From assembly GCF_034344865.1 (NCBI RefSeq), contig NZ_CP133774.1:2294001-2358000 (forward strand): a stretch of 64,000 nt of DNA, in the 5' to 3' direction. The notes under the pieces were generated by a model. It saw only the letters and a program-made list of their open reading frames with translations, was not told where the DNA came from and ran no database searches. Both the position numbers and the translations under genes were made by a program. Below, piece by piece: positions 49,301 to 60,300 of this stretch (position 1 is the stretch's first letter; the number at the start of each line of letters is the position of its first letter). Source of the DNA: Pseudomonas sp. 10S4 (GTDB taxonomy: Bacteria > Pseudomonadota > Gammaproteobacteria > Pseudomonadales > Pseudomonadaceae).

Positions 49301-50288
49301 GTGCCGACAGCTTGATGGAAATGCCCGGGCCTTCATAAATCCCACGACCGTGGGACGCTTTGCCGATGGAGTGAATGGCTTGTTCGTACGAGGCCAGGTA
49401 CTTCTGGGCGTCGTGTTCGGTGAGTGCTGCTTCACCGAGCATGTCGTAGGAATAGCGGAAGCCCTTGGCTTCGAACTTGCTCGCATTGGCCAGGGCTTCG
49501 GCGATGGTTTCGCCGGTAACGAACTGCTCGCCCATCAGGCGCATGGCCATGTCGACGCCCTTGCGGATCATCGGCTCGCCGCTCTTGCCGATGATGCGGC
49601 TCAGGGACGAAGTCAGGCCGGTTTCGTTGTGGGTCGCGACCAATTTACCGGTCAGCAACAAGCCCCAAGTGGCGGCGTTGACGAACAGCGACGGGCTGTT
49701 GCCCAAGTGCGGCTGCCAGTTGCCGGTGCTGATTTTGTCGCGGATCAGGGCGTCACGGGTGCCTTTGTCCGGGATGCGCAGCAGCGCTTCGGCCAGGCAC
49801 ATCAGCGCTACGCCTTCCTGGGACGACAGGGAAAACTCCTGCAACAGGCCCTGAACAATCCCGGCACGGCCGCCGGCGCTTTTCTGATTGCGCAGTTTCT
49901 CGGCAATCGAAGAGGCGAGCTTATTGGTGGCTTCGGCCATCGCGGCAGGCAGACGTGCCTGTTCCATCAGCATCGGCACCACTTCCGGTTCCGGGCGACG
50001 GTAAGCGGCGGTGATCGAGGCGCGCAGGACTGATTGCGGCAGGATGCTTTCGGCGAATTCGAGGAAGCACTGATGGGTATGATCCGTTGGCGCATCGACG
50101 GCGTCGTCGGAATCCTTAGTCAAACCGCTCAGCTCGGTCAGGGTTGCACCACCCTCGAGTTTCTCCAGGTAATTGAAAATTGCCTGCTTGATCAGCCAGT
50201 GCGGCGTGCGATCAATCGAGGTCGCGGCGGCCTTCAGCCGTTCGCGGGTTGGGTCGTCAAGTTTGACCCCAAGGGTGGTGGTAGCCAT
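46335..50288 (-). CDS. putA: Trifunctional PutA: proline dehydrogenase, P5C dehydrogenase and repressor
   Basis: 1317 residues. A ribbon-helix-helix DNA-binding domain (1-47, [19 protein letters not shown]) is followed by the FAD-dependent proline dehydrogenase barrel (about 260-560, with [15 protein letters not shown] and [19 protein letters not shown]). The aldehyde dehydrogenase part (about 640-1110) has [21 protein letters not shown] and the catalytic cysteine in [11 protein letters not shown] (about 912), and the C-terminal domain follows. It converts proline to glutamate and represses put genes when proline is absent. ATG 50288 is preceded by GAGGA; the 12-residue open extension is not used. 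It is divergent from putP with GTTGCA operators between. Confidence 0.95.
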   Translation of the reverse strand: MATTTLGVKLDDPTRERLKAAATSIDRTPHWLIKQAIFNYLEKLEGGATLTELSGLTKDSDDAVDAPTDHTHQCFLEFAESILPQSVLRASITAAYRRPEPEVVPMLMEQARLPAAMAEATNKLASSIAEKLRNQKSAGGRAGIVQGLLQEFSLSSQEGVALMCLAEALLRIPDKGTRDALIRDKISTGNWQPHLGNSPSLFVNAATWGLLLTGKLVATHNETGLTSSLSRIIGKSGEPMIRKGVDMAMRLMGEQFVTGETIAEALANASKFEAKGFRYSYDMLGEAALTEHDAQKYLASYEQAIHSIGKASHGRGIYEGPGISIKLSALHPRYSRAQYERVMDELYPRLLSLTLLAKQYDIGLNIDAEEADRLELSLDLLERLCFEPQLTGWNGIGFVIQAYQKRCPYVIDYVIDLARRSRHRLMIRLVKGAYWDSEIKRAQVEGLEGYPVYTRKVYTDVSYIACARKLLSVPEVIYPQFATHNAHTLSAIYHIAGQNYYPGQYEFQCLHGMGEPLYEQVVGKVSEGKLNRPCRVYAPVGTHETLLAYLVRRLLENGANTSFVNQIADQSISIQALVADPVASIEQMATVEGGFGLPHPRIPLPRDLYGAERANSSGIDMANEHRLASLSCALLASAHNSWKAAPMLGCASSSEAPAPVLNPSDLRDVVGHVQEATVEDVDNAIQCALNAGPIWQATPPAERAAILERAADLMEGEIQPLMGLLAREAGKTFANAIAEVREAVDFLRYYAVQARNDFTNDAHRPLGPVVCISPWNFPLAIFSGQVAAALAAGNPVLAKPAEQTPLVAAQAVRLLLEAGIPEGVLQLLPGRGETVGARLVGDDRVKGVMFTGSTEVARLLQRNVAGRLDAQGRPIPLIAETGGQNAMIVDSSALTEQVVIDVVSSAFDSAGQRCSALRVLCLQEDSADRVIEMLKGAMAECRLGNPERLSVDIGPVIDAEAKAGIEKHIQAMRDKGRNVYQVAIADAEEVKRGTFVMPTLIELESFDELQREIFGPVLGIVVRYKRKDIDQLIGQINASGYGLTLGVHTRIDETIAKVIDNVNAGNVYVNRNIVGAVVGVQPFGGEGLSGTGPKAGGPLYLYRLLSTRPTDAIEQSFARGDAIAAPDVRLRDAMSKPLTALQTWADSNKFADLSALCVQFAAQSQSGITRVLAGPTGERNSYAILPREHVLCLAEVEGDLLTQLTAVLAVGGSAVWPEADLTKALFARLPKEVQARIKLVSDWNKDEVVFDAVLHHGHSDQLRAVCQQVAKRAGAIVGVHGLSQGETNIALERLVIERALSVNTAAAGGNASLMTIG

Positions 50289-50751
50289 ATTTTTATCCTC
50301 ATGTTTGCCACGACCGCGTGGCATCAGCTGGCCGCAAGATTAGCTGCGCGCTGACAGAGGTGCAACCGGGTGCAACCCTTTTTTGTCGGAATAATTAGCG
50401 GGTGATCATGAAATAAATTCCGAAACGGAATGGCGGCCTCTCCTTGGTGCCTTTATTGACTTAAATGCCCTGTCTCTGCCCTGAAAGGGAGCAAAAAAGC
50501 GCTGTATTTCGATGAAAAGCCACCTAGGTGCAACTAATTCTCAAGAAACAGGTTGCACCTTATTTACGTTGTTGAATAGGATTCGCGCCCAAGGTGCAAC
50601 CGGCTAAAAAGTCTGGTGCGCCGGCTGATGGCTTTCCTGGGGAAACATCGGTCATAAATGCGCGGGACCGGAAATCGTCTGAACGGCATCGTTGTTCGTG
50701 CACGGTTTCACACCCCGTCGCTACATAAAAACAAAGCCAGGGCGTATTTGA
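50289..50751. promoter_or_regulatory. putA-putP intergenic control region with five PutA operator-like hexamers
   Basis: 463 bp without a gene. GTTGCA, the core recognised by the PutA ribbon-helix-helix domain in enteric bacteria, or its complement TGCAAC, occurs at 50361-50366, 50371-50376, 50529-50534, 50552-50557 and 50595-50600. Most are within GGTTGCACC/GGTGCAACC. They form two clusters, one near each gene, fitting repression of both promoters and possible looping. Confidence 0.75.
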
Positions 50752-52236
50752 ATGAGCGTAAGCAATCCAACCCTGATCACGTTCGTGATCTACATCGCAG
50801 CAATGGTGCTGATTGGCTTGATGGCCTATCGCTCTACCAACAACCTTTCTGACTATATTCTGGGCGGTCGCAGCCTGGGCAGCGTCGTGACTGCATTGTC
50901 TGCCGGCGCCTCCGACATGAGCGGCTGGTTGTTGATGGGCTTGCCTGGCGCGATTTACATGTCCGGCCTTTCCGAAAGCTGGATCGCCATCGGCCTGATC
51001 GTCGGTGCTTACCTGAACTGGCTGTTCGTCGCCGGCCGTCTGCGGGTGCAGACCGAGCACAACGGCGATGCGTTAACCCTGCCGGATTACTTCTCCAGTC
51101 GCTTCGAAGACAAAAGCGGCCTGCTGCGGATCATCTCCGCCATCGTGATTCTGGTGTTCTTCACCATCTATTGCGCACTCCGGCATCGTGGCCGGCGCCC
51201 GTCTGTTCGAAAGTACTTTCGGCATGTCCTACGAGACAGCACTGTGGGCCGGTGCTGCGGCGACGATTGCCTACACCTTCATCGGCGGTTTCCTGGCCGT
51301 GAGCTGGACCGACACCGTACAAGCCACGCTGATGATCTTTGCCCTGTTGCTGACGCCGATCATCGTGCTGCTGGCGACGGTGGCGTCGACACCACGTTCC
51401 TGGCCATCGAAGCGAACGATCCAAGCAACTTCGACATGCTGAAAAACACCACCTTCATCGGCGTGATTTCGCTGATGGGCTGGGGTCTGGGTTACTTCGG
51501 CCAGCCGCACATCCTTGCGCGTTTCATGGCGGCGGATTCGGTCAAGTCGATCGCTAAAGCACGTCGCATCTCCATGACCTGGATGATCCTGTGCCTGGGC
51601 GGCACCGTCGCTGTGGGTTTCTTCGGTATTGCGTACTTCTCGGCACACCCCGAGCTGGCCGCTCCTGTGACCGAAAACCACGAACGTGTGTTCATTGAAC
51701 TGGCGAAAATCCTGTTCAATCCGTGGGTTGCCGGTGTACTGCTGTCGGCCATTCTGGCTGCCGTGATGAGCACCCTGAGCTGCCAGTTGCTGGTGTGCTC
51801 GAGCGCCCTGACCGAAGACTTCTACAAAACCTTCCTGCGCAAATCCGCCTCCCAGATTGAGTTGGTCTGGGTCGGCCGCGCCATGGTGTTGCTGGTTGCG
51901 TTGATCGCCATCGCACTGGCCGCCAACCCGGAAAACCGTGTGCTCGGTCTGGTCAGCTACGCCTGGGCTGGTTTCGGCGCTGCGTTCGGTCCGGTTGTCT
52001 TGATCTCCGTAATCTGGAAAGACATGACCCGCGACGGCGCACTGGCCGGCATCCTGGTCGGCGCGATCACCGTGATCGTCTGGAAGCACTTCAACGTGTT
52101 GGGTCTGTACGAAATCATCCCGGGCTTCATCTTCGCCAGCCTGGCGATCTACATCGTCAGCAAACTGGGCGAACCGACCAAAGGCATGCTGATGCGCTTT
52201 GATGCGGCCGAGAAGGACTATCGCCTGAACAAGTGA
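50752..52236 (+). CDS. putP: Sodium/proline symporter PutP, with two compensating frameshifts
   Basis: The frame is open for 494 residues, but residues of about 144-209 are out of frame nonsense. The true sequence in that stretch (GIVAGARLFESTFGMSYETALW and onward, about 70 residues) is in another frame. One extra base near 51176-51182 and one missing G near 51378-51382 restore a normal SSS-family transporter with about 13 helices (SAGASDMSGWLLMGLPGA, MGWGLGYFGQPHILARFMA). It imports proline with Na+ for PutA. GGG lies before ATG 50752 at moderate spacing. Confidence 0.88.
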   Translation: MSVSNPTLITFVIYIAAMVLIGLMAYRSTNNLSDYILGGRSLGSVVTALSAGASDMSGWLLMGLPGAIYMSGLSESWIAIGLIVGAYLNWLFVAGRLRVQTEHNGDALTLPDYFSSRFEDKSGLLRIISAIVILVFFTIYCALRHRGRRPSVRKYFRHVLRDSTVGRCCGDDCLHLHRRFPGRELDRHRTSHADDLCPVADADHRAAGDGGVDTTFLAIEANDPSNFDMLKNTTFIGVISLMGWGLGYFGQPHILARFMAADSVKSIAKARRISMTWMILCLGGTVAVGFFGIAYFSAHPELAAPVTENHERVFIELAKILFNPWVAGVLLSAILAAVMSTLSCQLLVCSSALTEDFYKTFLRKSASQIELVWVGRAMVLLVALIAIALAANPENRVLGLVSYAWAGFGAAFGPVVLISVIWKDMTRDGALAGILVGAITVIVWKHFNVLGLYEIIPGFIFASLAIYIVSKLGEPTKGMLMRFDAAEKDYRLNK

Positions 52237-52280
52237 TGGGGGATGAGCTGAGGCTCTGACCTTTCGCTGAACATGAAAAC

Positions 52281-52314
52281 GGTCCGCTTCCTTTTGGAGG
52301 TGGGCCTTTTTTTT
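52281..52314 (+). terminator. Rho-independent terminator of putP
   Basis: Stem GGTCCGCTTCC / GGAGGTGGGCC with a TTTT loop, followed by eight T. It starts 45 bp after the putP stop. Confidence 0.85.
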
Positions 52315-52343
52315 GCGCGGATTTCGTGGCGTCGACGTTCAAA

Positions 52344-52432
52344 TGTGGGGGGGTTTGCTCGCGAATGCGGTGAGTCAGCTTGCACCCATGCGGAATGTGG
52401 AACCGCATTCGCGAGCAAGCCCGCTCCCACAG
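52344..52432. repeat. REP doublet, left arm degenerate
   Basis: The right arm is a full GCGAGCAAGCCCGCTCCCAC. The left arm reads TGTGGGGGGGTTTGCTCGCG, with the AGCGGGC part altered. It occupies the middle of the 357-bp gap 52237-52593. Confidence 0.8.
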
Positions 52433-52490
52433 GGTCAGTGGTACTCCTGAAGGGAATGTCTGTAGCCAAACATCCTAATTTGTGAAGGAT

Positions 52491-52515
52491 ATTTCCCTAA
52501 AAAAGTAGGGGAAAT
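52491..52515. promoter_or_regulatory. Short hairpin ATTTCCCTA-AAAAAG-TAGGGGAAAT upstream of vgrG
   Basis: A near-perfect inverted repeat 79 bp before the vgrG start, after the REP doublet. It may be an operator or leader hairpin. No other feature is seen between it and vgrG. Confidence 0.4.
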
Positions 52516-52593
52516 CTGATTTTCCTGACCTCCGCTCAACCCCCTTGTCGCTCATGCAGAATCGCCCGCCTTCATTCTGCAGAGAGACATCGG

Positions 52594-55500
52594 ATGTTCG
52601 CGCCTGCCAATCAACCGCGTTTCACGTTGACCCTCGACGGCGTCCAGAATGAGCTCAAGGTGCTTGAGTTCACGGGTAAGGAAGCCATCAGCCAACCCTT
52701 CCGTTTCGATCTGGAACTGGTCAGCGAACGGCCAGACCTCGAACTGGAAAGTCTCCTGCACTGTCAGGCGTTTCTGAGTTTTGATGGCAACGGTTCCGGC
52801 ATTCACGGTCAGATTTATCGGGTTGGCCAAGGGGATAGCGGCAAGCGTCTGACACGCTACCAAGTCAGCCTGGTCCCGCGCCTGGCCTACCTCGGCCGGC
52901 GCATCAATCAGCGGATCTTCCAGCACAAAAGCGTGCCGGCGATCATCGCGCAAATACTCAAGGACCACGGCATCCAGCGCGATGCCTTTGAGTTTCAACT
53001 CGGCAGCGACTACCCCGGGCGCGAGTACTGCGTGCAGTACGCGGAAAGCGATCTGGCGTTCATTCAGCGCCTGTGTGCCGAGATCGGCATTCACTTCCAC
53101 TTCCAGCACAGCCCCGACGGACATCTATTGGTGTTCGGAGACGATCAAACGGTATTCCCGCGCCTGCCCGAGCCCACGCTTTACCTGCCCGGCAGCGGAA
53201 TGGCCGCGAGCGCCCCGGCGATCAAGCGTTTCAACGTGCGCCTGGAAACCCGGACTACAGCGGTCACACGCCGGGACTACGACTTCCAAAACCGCGTTTG
53301 CAACTTGAAAGTCGCGTGGACAGTGAACAGAGACCGGTGCTGGAGGATTATCACTTTCCCGGCCAATTCACTGACCGCGAACCCGGCAAGCAATTGACTC
53401 AGCGGACGCTGGAACGCCACGGCGCGGATTACCGTCAGGCAGAAGGCCGCAGCGATGAATCCGCGTTGGTCAGCGGACATTTCCTGCAACTGGCCGAGCA
53501 TCCGCGCCAAACCTGGAATGACCTGTGGCTGATTACGGAAATCGAACACCGTGGCCGTCAGCCGCAGGTGCTGGAAGAGTCCGTCACCGACGACGGTGAA
53601 TTCCAGGGCTACCGCAATACCTTTCTCGCAACGCCGTGGGACGTTTCGTTTCGCCCGCCGCAGGGGCCGGACAAGCCGCGAATGCTTGGCTATCAATCCG
53701 CCGTGGTCACCGGGCCGAGCGACAGCGAAATCCACTGCGACGAATTTGGCCGGGTAAAAGTCCAACTCGCCTGGGATCGCGATGGCGAACTCAATGAGCA
53801 TTCGAGTTGCTGGCTGCGAGTGGCCACCGGTTGGGCTCACGACCGTTATGGCAGCGTGTTGATTCCGCGGGTTGGCATGGAAGTGCTGGTGGGTTTCATC
53901 GACGCCGACGCCGACAAACCGTTGGTGATGAGTTGTCTGCCGAACGCCGCGACGCCCGTTCCGCTGGACCTGCCGGCCGACAAGACCCGCAGTATTTTCC
54001 GCAGCCAGAGCAGTCCCGGCGGCGGTGGCTACAACGAAGTTCGCATCGAGGATCGCAAAGGCGCCGAGGAAATCTACCTGCGGGCCCAGCGAAACTGGAC
54101 CCAGCACGTGCTGAATGATCAACAGGTGCAGGTCGATAACGCCCGCAGCATCGTCGTCACCGGCACCGCCCGGCATGAATTGAAGGCTGACGAACAGCGC
54201 ATCACCCATGGCCAGCGCCAGACCGAAGTGCGACAGGACGACCACTTGCTGGTGAGCGGCGACCGGCACATTCGGGTGAACAGCCAGGCGCTAAATGCCA
54301 GCCAGCAATTCCATGTCAGCGCCGGCCAGCAAGTGGTGATCGACGGCGGCGCCAGCGCGACCATTCAGGCCGGTGGGCAGTGGATCAACATTGGCCCCGG
54401 CGGGATTTTCAGCAGCGTGCCGATTCAGGTCGGTGGTGCGCCGATGCCGGTCATGGCAGCAGTGGCGAGTTCGTCGGATGTTCCGTTGAAACTCGCCGCA
54501 GCCCCGGCGGCGTTGCTCAGCGCGGCGCAGATCATGAGCCTGAAAGGCGATGCTCCGTTCTGTGAAGAGTGTGAGCGTTGCAAGGACGGTATGTGTCCTA
54601 CGCCGAACACATTGGCTGGTACGCCAAAGGCCTCATCCACTGCATCTGTTTCAACCGTCGAGCCGGGTTTTCACATTGTCGAGCAGGGGGTGTCTCGCTC
54701 TGCGCTTGAGTCGATATTGTTTGCGCAGCCGGAGCCCGCGGTGCTGGAGAAATTTAGAAGCCTTAATCCACAACTCTCCAACTTCGCCAAACCCGGTCAA
54801 CTAATCGTCCTTAGTGATCCGCGCAACACGCAATGCACCCGGGAAGAGGCTTTGCTGATGGAGGCCGCGCAGAAAGTCGATGCGGCGCTTGAGCCATTGA
54901 GCGATGCGGAGGCTGAGTTTATGGCGCGGCATCATGGGGGAATTGAGTCTTTTCTTTCGCAGGGTTCGACTGGGGTGGGTATTGGGGCGGCGATGTTTGG
55001 TAAGCACTTGGGAAACTTGAAGGACACGCTCTTAGAGTTGGAAAGCCTCCACAAACGCACTTTCGACAAACACGGAAAACTCCAGGGCGCGGACTTCTTT
55101 ACCGAGCGTAAAAAGCTAATGGGGCGGTTGGATAACAGTCTTGGGCCATTGGTTCGTAAAGGCGTGGGTATTCCAGATCATCCAAAACTGAAAAATGCGC
55201 TGGGAATCTCAAGCCGTAGTCTTGTGCATCACTGGAGTAAGGCTGGTACGGCTGGAGGAATTCCTGGGTATGCGACGCATATTGATGGGGTGAGTAAGGC
55301 CGGTAAGGTAATTAAGGCAGGTGGTTGGGTGGGTGTTGCGTTAGGGGCTTCTGTTTCGGGGCTTAAGGTTAAGGAGACCTGCCGGGTTGGGGCTGAAGAG
55401 GCTTGTAGGAAAGTTAAGTTTTCGGAGGCTGGAAAGTTTTCTGGTGCATTTGCGGGGAGTATGGCCGGGGGTGCTTTGGGATCGCTTGCCTGTGTGGGAA

Positions 55501-55640
55501 TCGGAACTGTTACTGCAGGCGCCGGCCTTGTTGGGTGTTCTTTGATTTTGGTGGGCGTTGGAACTTTGGGCGGAGCGGTGGGCGGGGAGGCGGCAGGAGA
55601 AAAGATTGGAGAGATAATTCATGAGGAAATCTATCAATGA
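52594..55640 (+). pseudogene. vgrG: Evolved VgrG with C-terminal glycine-rich toxin extension, frameshifted
   Basis: The repaired product is 1015 residues. The gp27-like part (1-380) shows FEFTGKEAISQPFRF (as VLEFTGKEAISQPF) and ESDLAFIQRLCAEIGIHFHF. The gp5 OB and beta-spike part follows (GPSDSEIHCDEFGRVKVQL; WLRVATGWA; FIDADADKPLV; SSPGGGGYNEVRIEDRKG). From about 655 a non-VgrG extension contains a LysM-like stretch (FHIVEQGVSRSALESIL) and two glycine-rich hydrophobic segments near the end (AFAGSMAGGALGSLACVGIG), typical of membrane-permeabilising toxins. One A is missing in the A-run at 53288-53291. The two following membrane proteins are likely its immunity proteins. Confidence 0.83.
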
Positions 55641-56028
55641 CGAACGATGATGAAGTTTGGTTCGTTCTGACCTTTGGTGGCTTGTTTTTTGGCTTGGGGT
55701 TTATATCTATCTTCGGTCATGTCTATCTTTATTTTTTTCAGATGCAGAAAATCATAGGGTTTCTTAGCAATTCCCATGGGGTTTTGGCGCGGAAGTCTTT
55801 TTTAAACGGTGGGCTGTTTGGAATCAACTTTGTTTTGACTGGTGTAGGATCTTTTTTGGTATTTCCGTCTTGGGCGATTAAGTGTGGCGCTTTGGATGAG
55901 GAGGATTATCTGAATTTTCCTAGAGGCTTACTGGGGATGATTCGCTTTTTTTACATCGCAGCACTGGGAAGTGGGGGGCGATGATTGTGTTCTTGGTCGG
56001 TTGCAAATATATGGGATGGATTGAGTGA
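55637..56028 (+). pseudogene. Small membrane immunity protein 1, frameshifted at a G6 run
   Basis: The ATG overlaps the vgrG stop (ATGA). As read the product ends at 55984 after 115 residues. Adding one G to the six-G run 55973-55978 extends it to TGA 56028 (130 residues) and completes a fourth helix (GGAMIVFLVGCKYMGW), matching the length and end of the paralogue at 56113. Four membrane helices are predicted. It probably guards the inner membrane against the VgrG glycine-rich toxin; no known family was recognised. Confidence 0.72.
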
Positions 56029-56112
56029 CCTAGGTTCGGAGATAAATAAATCTGTCCCCTATGTAGGGCGCTGGGGCGAGCGGGACGGGGAAATTCTGTA
56101 TGAGGTTGAAAA

Positions 56113-56502
56113 ATGAAAACTGATGCGGAAACAGTATTCCTTTTAAGTGGCCTGGTTTTGATCATTATAATTTTACTGGTTACATTGGCTATGTTGTATG
56201 TCGCTTACTTTTACGCGGCGGACATATTGGAGAATCTGAGCAACTCTCCTGCCGTTATGGCTAGGAGAGATCTATTGGGATGGGATCCATTTGGCCGCTT
56301 TCTATTTATTAGTTGCGTGGGTGCGTTATTTATTTTCTCGCGAAGTTCTTTGGGGAATGGAGATCTCAATTCGAGAGACTATGAATGCTTTCCAATTGGG
56401 TTGCGGCGGAAAATTAAGGCCGTCAATGGATTGATGCTTCTGTTAGGCGTAATTTCCATAGTTGGAGTGATCGTAGGTAAGTTTAAAGGCTGGCTAGCGT
56501 AG
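56113..56502 (+). CDS. Small membrane immunity protein 2
   Basis: 129 residues, with four predicted membrane helices and the same layout as the previous gene. Shared features are a long first helix, ENLSNSPAVMARRDLLG against GFLSNSHGVLARKSFLNG, then DYECFP against DYLNFP and a C-terminal helix ending GW. It is AT-richer than the operons to the left. Diverged duplicate immunity genes are common behind T6SS toxins. The 140 bp that follow (56503-56642) are AT-rich with no gene seen. Confidence 0.72.
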   Translation: MKTDAETVFLLSGLVLIIIILLVTLAMLYVAYFYAADILENLSNSPAVMARRDLLGWDPFGRFLFISCVGALFIFSRSSLGNGDLNSRDYECFPIGLRRKIKAVNGLMLLLGVISIVGVIVGKFKGWLA

Positions 56503-56642
56503 CGGTTTACCTGAATCGCTATGTTTGAAATATTTAACGATCATTTTTAGAGTTTGAGTTTATTGCTCCAAAAATTTTTATTTGAATGTTGTTTTAAATA
56601 ACAGCGCATTCGATTCCTTCGAGCGCTGCGAGAGCGTTCGTC

Positions 56643-57374
56643 ATGAATACAGTAACTCCCTGTCATTGGTTGCAACTTCGGCCGTTAGAAAATGATGAAA
56701 AACTGTTCGCCATTTTTAGCAGCGCCAGCGCGGCTGAACCGTTCAAAGCCTGGCGGCGCTCGATCACCGCTCTAGCCCCGAGCCCGATTTGGGCGGAGAC
56801 GGCGTACGCCGAGTGGGAACCGGTGATGCCCTATGTAGGAATTGTCGCCGCTGACAATGTGTTTCTGGAGTGGGTTGCCACCACCGAGTCCCGGGACTGG
56901 GGTTGGTTGGCGGTTTCTTCGGCAAGCCTGGATGCGGTGGTTGATCACTTGCGAAGCCTGACGCAAGTGCTGCTACCCAACGACGACAAGGTGTTTTTCC
57001 GCTTCTGGGATGGCCGCTATCTGCTGCCGATTCTGCAATCCGCCGAGGTCGAATCCGCGCAATTGCTGCCGGTTATCGCGCGTTGTCTGGTGAATGGTCA
57101 GGCGCTCGATATCGGTGGTCGTGCGCTGAAAAGCACTCAAGTTTTCCCTTGGTGGCAAGTCCCCGAATCGCTGCTTGAAGAGCTTGCCGCCCAGTCTGAC
57201 GCTACCCGGATTAACAACTTGCTGAAGTGGCTAAGCGAAGAGCGCCCGGATCTGTTCGAAGCATTTTCCGACAGGGTTTTACGGCGCAAGGCCGCAAGTT
57301 TTCTTGAGGTCCCGGACCTTCCCCAAGCACCGAAACAAGCCTTGGTGGATTACCTGATGGCGGAGCTGAATTGA
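56643..57374 (+). CDS. DUF4123 effector chaperone (Tap/TEC type)
   Basis: 243 residues. The DUF4123 pattern is visible as ITALAPSPIW, then WVATTESRDWGWLAVSSAS, VDHLRSLTQVLL and KVFFRFWDGRYLLPIL. Such proteins bind the effector and hand it to its VgrG. The gene lies immediately before the RHS toxin and its stop overlaps the rhs ATG (TGATG), so RHS is its client. GCGAGAGCG lies before the start at weak ribosome-site quality. Confidence 0.85.
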   Translation: MNTVTPCHWLQLRPLENDEKLFAIFSSASAAEPFKAWRRSITALAPSPIWAETAYAEWEPVMPYVGIVAADNVFLEWVATTESRDWGWLAVSSASLDAVVDHLRSLTQVLLPNDDKVFFRFWDGRYLLPILQSAEVESAQLLPVIARCLVNGQALDIGGRALKSTQVFPWWQVPESLLEELAAQSDATRINNLLKWLSEERPDLFEAFSDRVLRRKAASFLEVPDLPQAPKQALVDYLMAELN

Positions 57375-60300
57375 TGGATCAGATTGTGCGCATCGAGCAG
57401 GAGCTCGACAGTTTTCCGGCCACGCTTTCCCTCTATCGAGAGCAGTTGAAGCACTGGTTTAACCAGGCGGCGGACAAGGTTAGTCATTCGGCTGATTTGC
57501 CTTCGTTGATGGGCATGGAACGGATCATCAGGTTCGGCAATACCAGCACTGCCGTGAGCAGTGGCGACGACGATTTCTTCTCCTCCAAGGTGCAATGCCC
57601 GAAGGGTGGGAAGTTAGAGATCGAGAGCAAGTTTGAGTCGGTTTATGACATCCCTGTGGGGAATATTCAGGTCGATGTGATTGCGGTTGAGAGTGGTGAA
57701 ACGACGCTTGTCACGCTTGATGAAAATGGCAGAGGAACATTCGAGGGCAAGGAGGGCAAGTTCTACCGAATTCACGTCCACAACGAAGTTACGCCGCAGC
57801 AAGTTGATGACCTTTTTTCTTCCTACAACGGCCTGACGACGGAACTTGAAAAATGGCTGCGTGATGAATGGAAAGTATTCAAACCGAAGTGGTCGGAATC
57901 GTCTTCGGCTGCTGTAGGCAATGGAATGCTCGCGGGAAGTTGGGCCGCGATCGAGGGTGTTTGGGACGGCATCAGCCTGCTGTCAGACATTCTCAAAGAT
58001 CCCGGAAAGTTTGCTACTGAGTTGGGCGAGAGTGCCGCAGCGCTGGAGGACCTTGCAAAAAGCGCCCCCGATGTCATGGAAAAAGCCCAACTGCTGGCCA
58101 GTGATGAAGCTGCGCTGTGCTTGTTGTTGCGCACCGCCAGCCTCTGGTTGGACATGCTACCGCCCAGCGAAATTGCAGGAAAAACGGCCGAAGCGGTGTC
58201 GTCTTTTATCGTGCAGTTGTTAATCGACATCCTGATTGGCGTCGTCCTGACGTTCGCTGCGGCCGGCGCAGGGATCGCCTATTTGACGATGCGCCTGGCT
58301 AATCGGGCCGCGCAGTTGCTCAGCGCTGTTCTGCGCCTCGTCAAAGCGATCTTCACGATCATCAATAACTTCATTGGTTACGTCGACCGCTACAAAAAAG
58401 TCGCCGCCCGAGGCATCGCGGCCGGCATGAAAAAAGGCCGGATGCAGTTGAGCTGGAGCGCCCGTCGTAACGCCTCGCTAAAGAAAAAAGAACACCACGA
58501 CGACGAGTCCAAACAAGCGAAAAACCCCAACGGCGACAGCGCCGATTGCGTTCCGCTGACCTGCACCAACAACTGTCCGGTTTCGATGGTCACCGGCGAA
58601 GAACTGTTGACCTTGACCGACGGTTCGCTCGACGGAATCCTGCCGTTCGAATTCACCCGGCTCTATCGCACCAGCGCCGCCGAGATCGACAGCGGCCTCG
58701 GTTTTGGCTGGAGCCACAGCCTCGCGCATCGCCTGGAAATCGACGGCGACAGCGTCATCTGGATCGACCACGAAAACCGCCGCACCACGTTCCCGCTGCC
58801 GAACATCGAGCGCCCGGCGATCCACAACAGCCTGTCGCGAGCGGCGATTTATCTCGGCAATGAACCCGAAGAACTGATCCTCGCCCAGGCCGGCGACGAT
58901 GCACGTTTCTTCCACTTTCATAACGGTTTTCTGACAGCGATCAGCGACGGATACGACAACCGTCTGCGCATTACCCGCGACCGCCAGGACCGCATCAAAC
59001 GCCTCGACAACGGCGCCGGCCGCGCCTTGCTGTTGCGCTACGTGCGCAATCATTTGATCGCCGTCGATTACCAGCAATTACGCCCGGCGCCAACCCTCGA
59101 CGAAGCCTGGCACACCGAACAGACGGTGGTCAGTTACGACTACGACGAGCGCGATCAACTGATCGCCGCCATCAATGCTGCCGGCGAAAGCGAGCGTTAC
59201 GACTACGACGATCAGCACGTAATTCTCCAGCGGCAATTGACCGGTGGGGCGAGTTTCTACTGGGAGTGGGAAAGGTCCGGCAAGGCTGCGCGATGCGTCC
59301 GACATTGGGCGTCGTTTTCGCAGATGGACACGAAGTACGTCTGGGATGACGAGGGTAGCGTCACCGTCCAGAACATCGATGGTAGCGAAGAGGTTTACGT
59401 CCACGACGACCGGGCGCGTTTGGTGCGCAAGGTCGAGCTCGATGGTGGTGAACACCTTAAGTCTTACGACGAACAGGGACGATTGATCGCCGAGCAGGAT
59501 CCGCTCGGCGCGGTGACTGAATACCGCTACGACGAAATCGGACGCCTAGTTGCACTGATTCCACCGCAAGACGAGCCAACGGCCTACGAGTACCGCAACG
59601 GTTTCCTGCATGCGCGGTATCGCGGCGAAGCGGTTTGGAAGTATCAGCGTAATGCACAGGGTGATGTTACCGAAGCTACCGACCCGGATGGGCATGTAAC
59701 CCATTACCACTACGACGCTCAAGGGCGGCTGCTGTCGATCCGTTATCCGGACGTCAGCCGGCACCTGTTCGTCTGGAGTGCTCTGGGGCAACTGGTCGAA
59801 GAGACGCTGCCGGATGGCGGGCGGCGGCGCTATTCCTACGACGTGTTGGGCCGGCGGGTTACCAGCCAGGACGAACACGGTGCTGTCACGCGTTACCAGT
59901 GGGACGCGGTCGGCCGACTGATCCAGACGACTTTACCTACAGGCGCCACCCGAGCTTTCAGCTACAACGCCTACGGTCAGATCACCGCTGAACAGGACGA
60001 ACTCGGCCGCATCACCCGCTACGAATACGCCGACGAGTTGCATCTGGTCAGCCGCCGAATCAACCCCGACGGCACCCAGCTGAAATATCGCTACGACAAC
60101 GCGCAGCTTTTGCTGACGGAAATCGAAAACGAATCCGGCGAAAAATATCAGCTGGCCTACACACCAAACGGATTGATCCGACAGGAAACCGGATTCGACG
60201 GACAGCGTACGGCGTATGCCTACGACCTCAACGGCCAGTTGCTGGAGAAAACCGAGTTCGGCGATGAGGGCTCGCAACTCGTCACGCGTTACGAACGGGA

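Noticed and set aside
55973..55978. Programmed ribosomal frameshift at the immunity gene G run
   Set aside because: No slippery heptamer with a downstream pseudoknot is evident, and the window has many similar simple indels.
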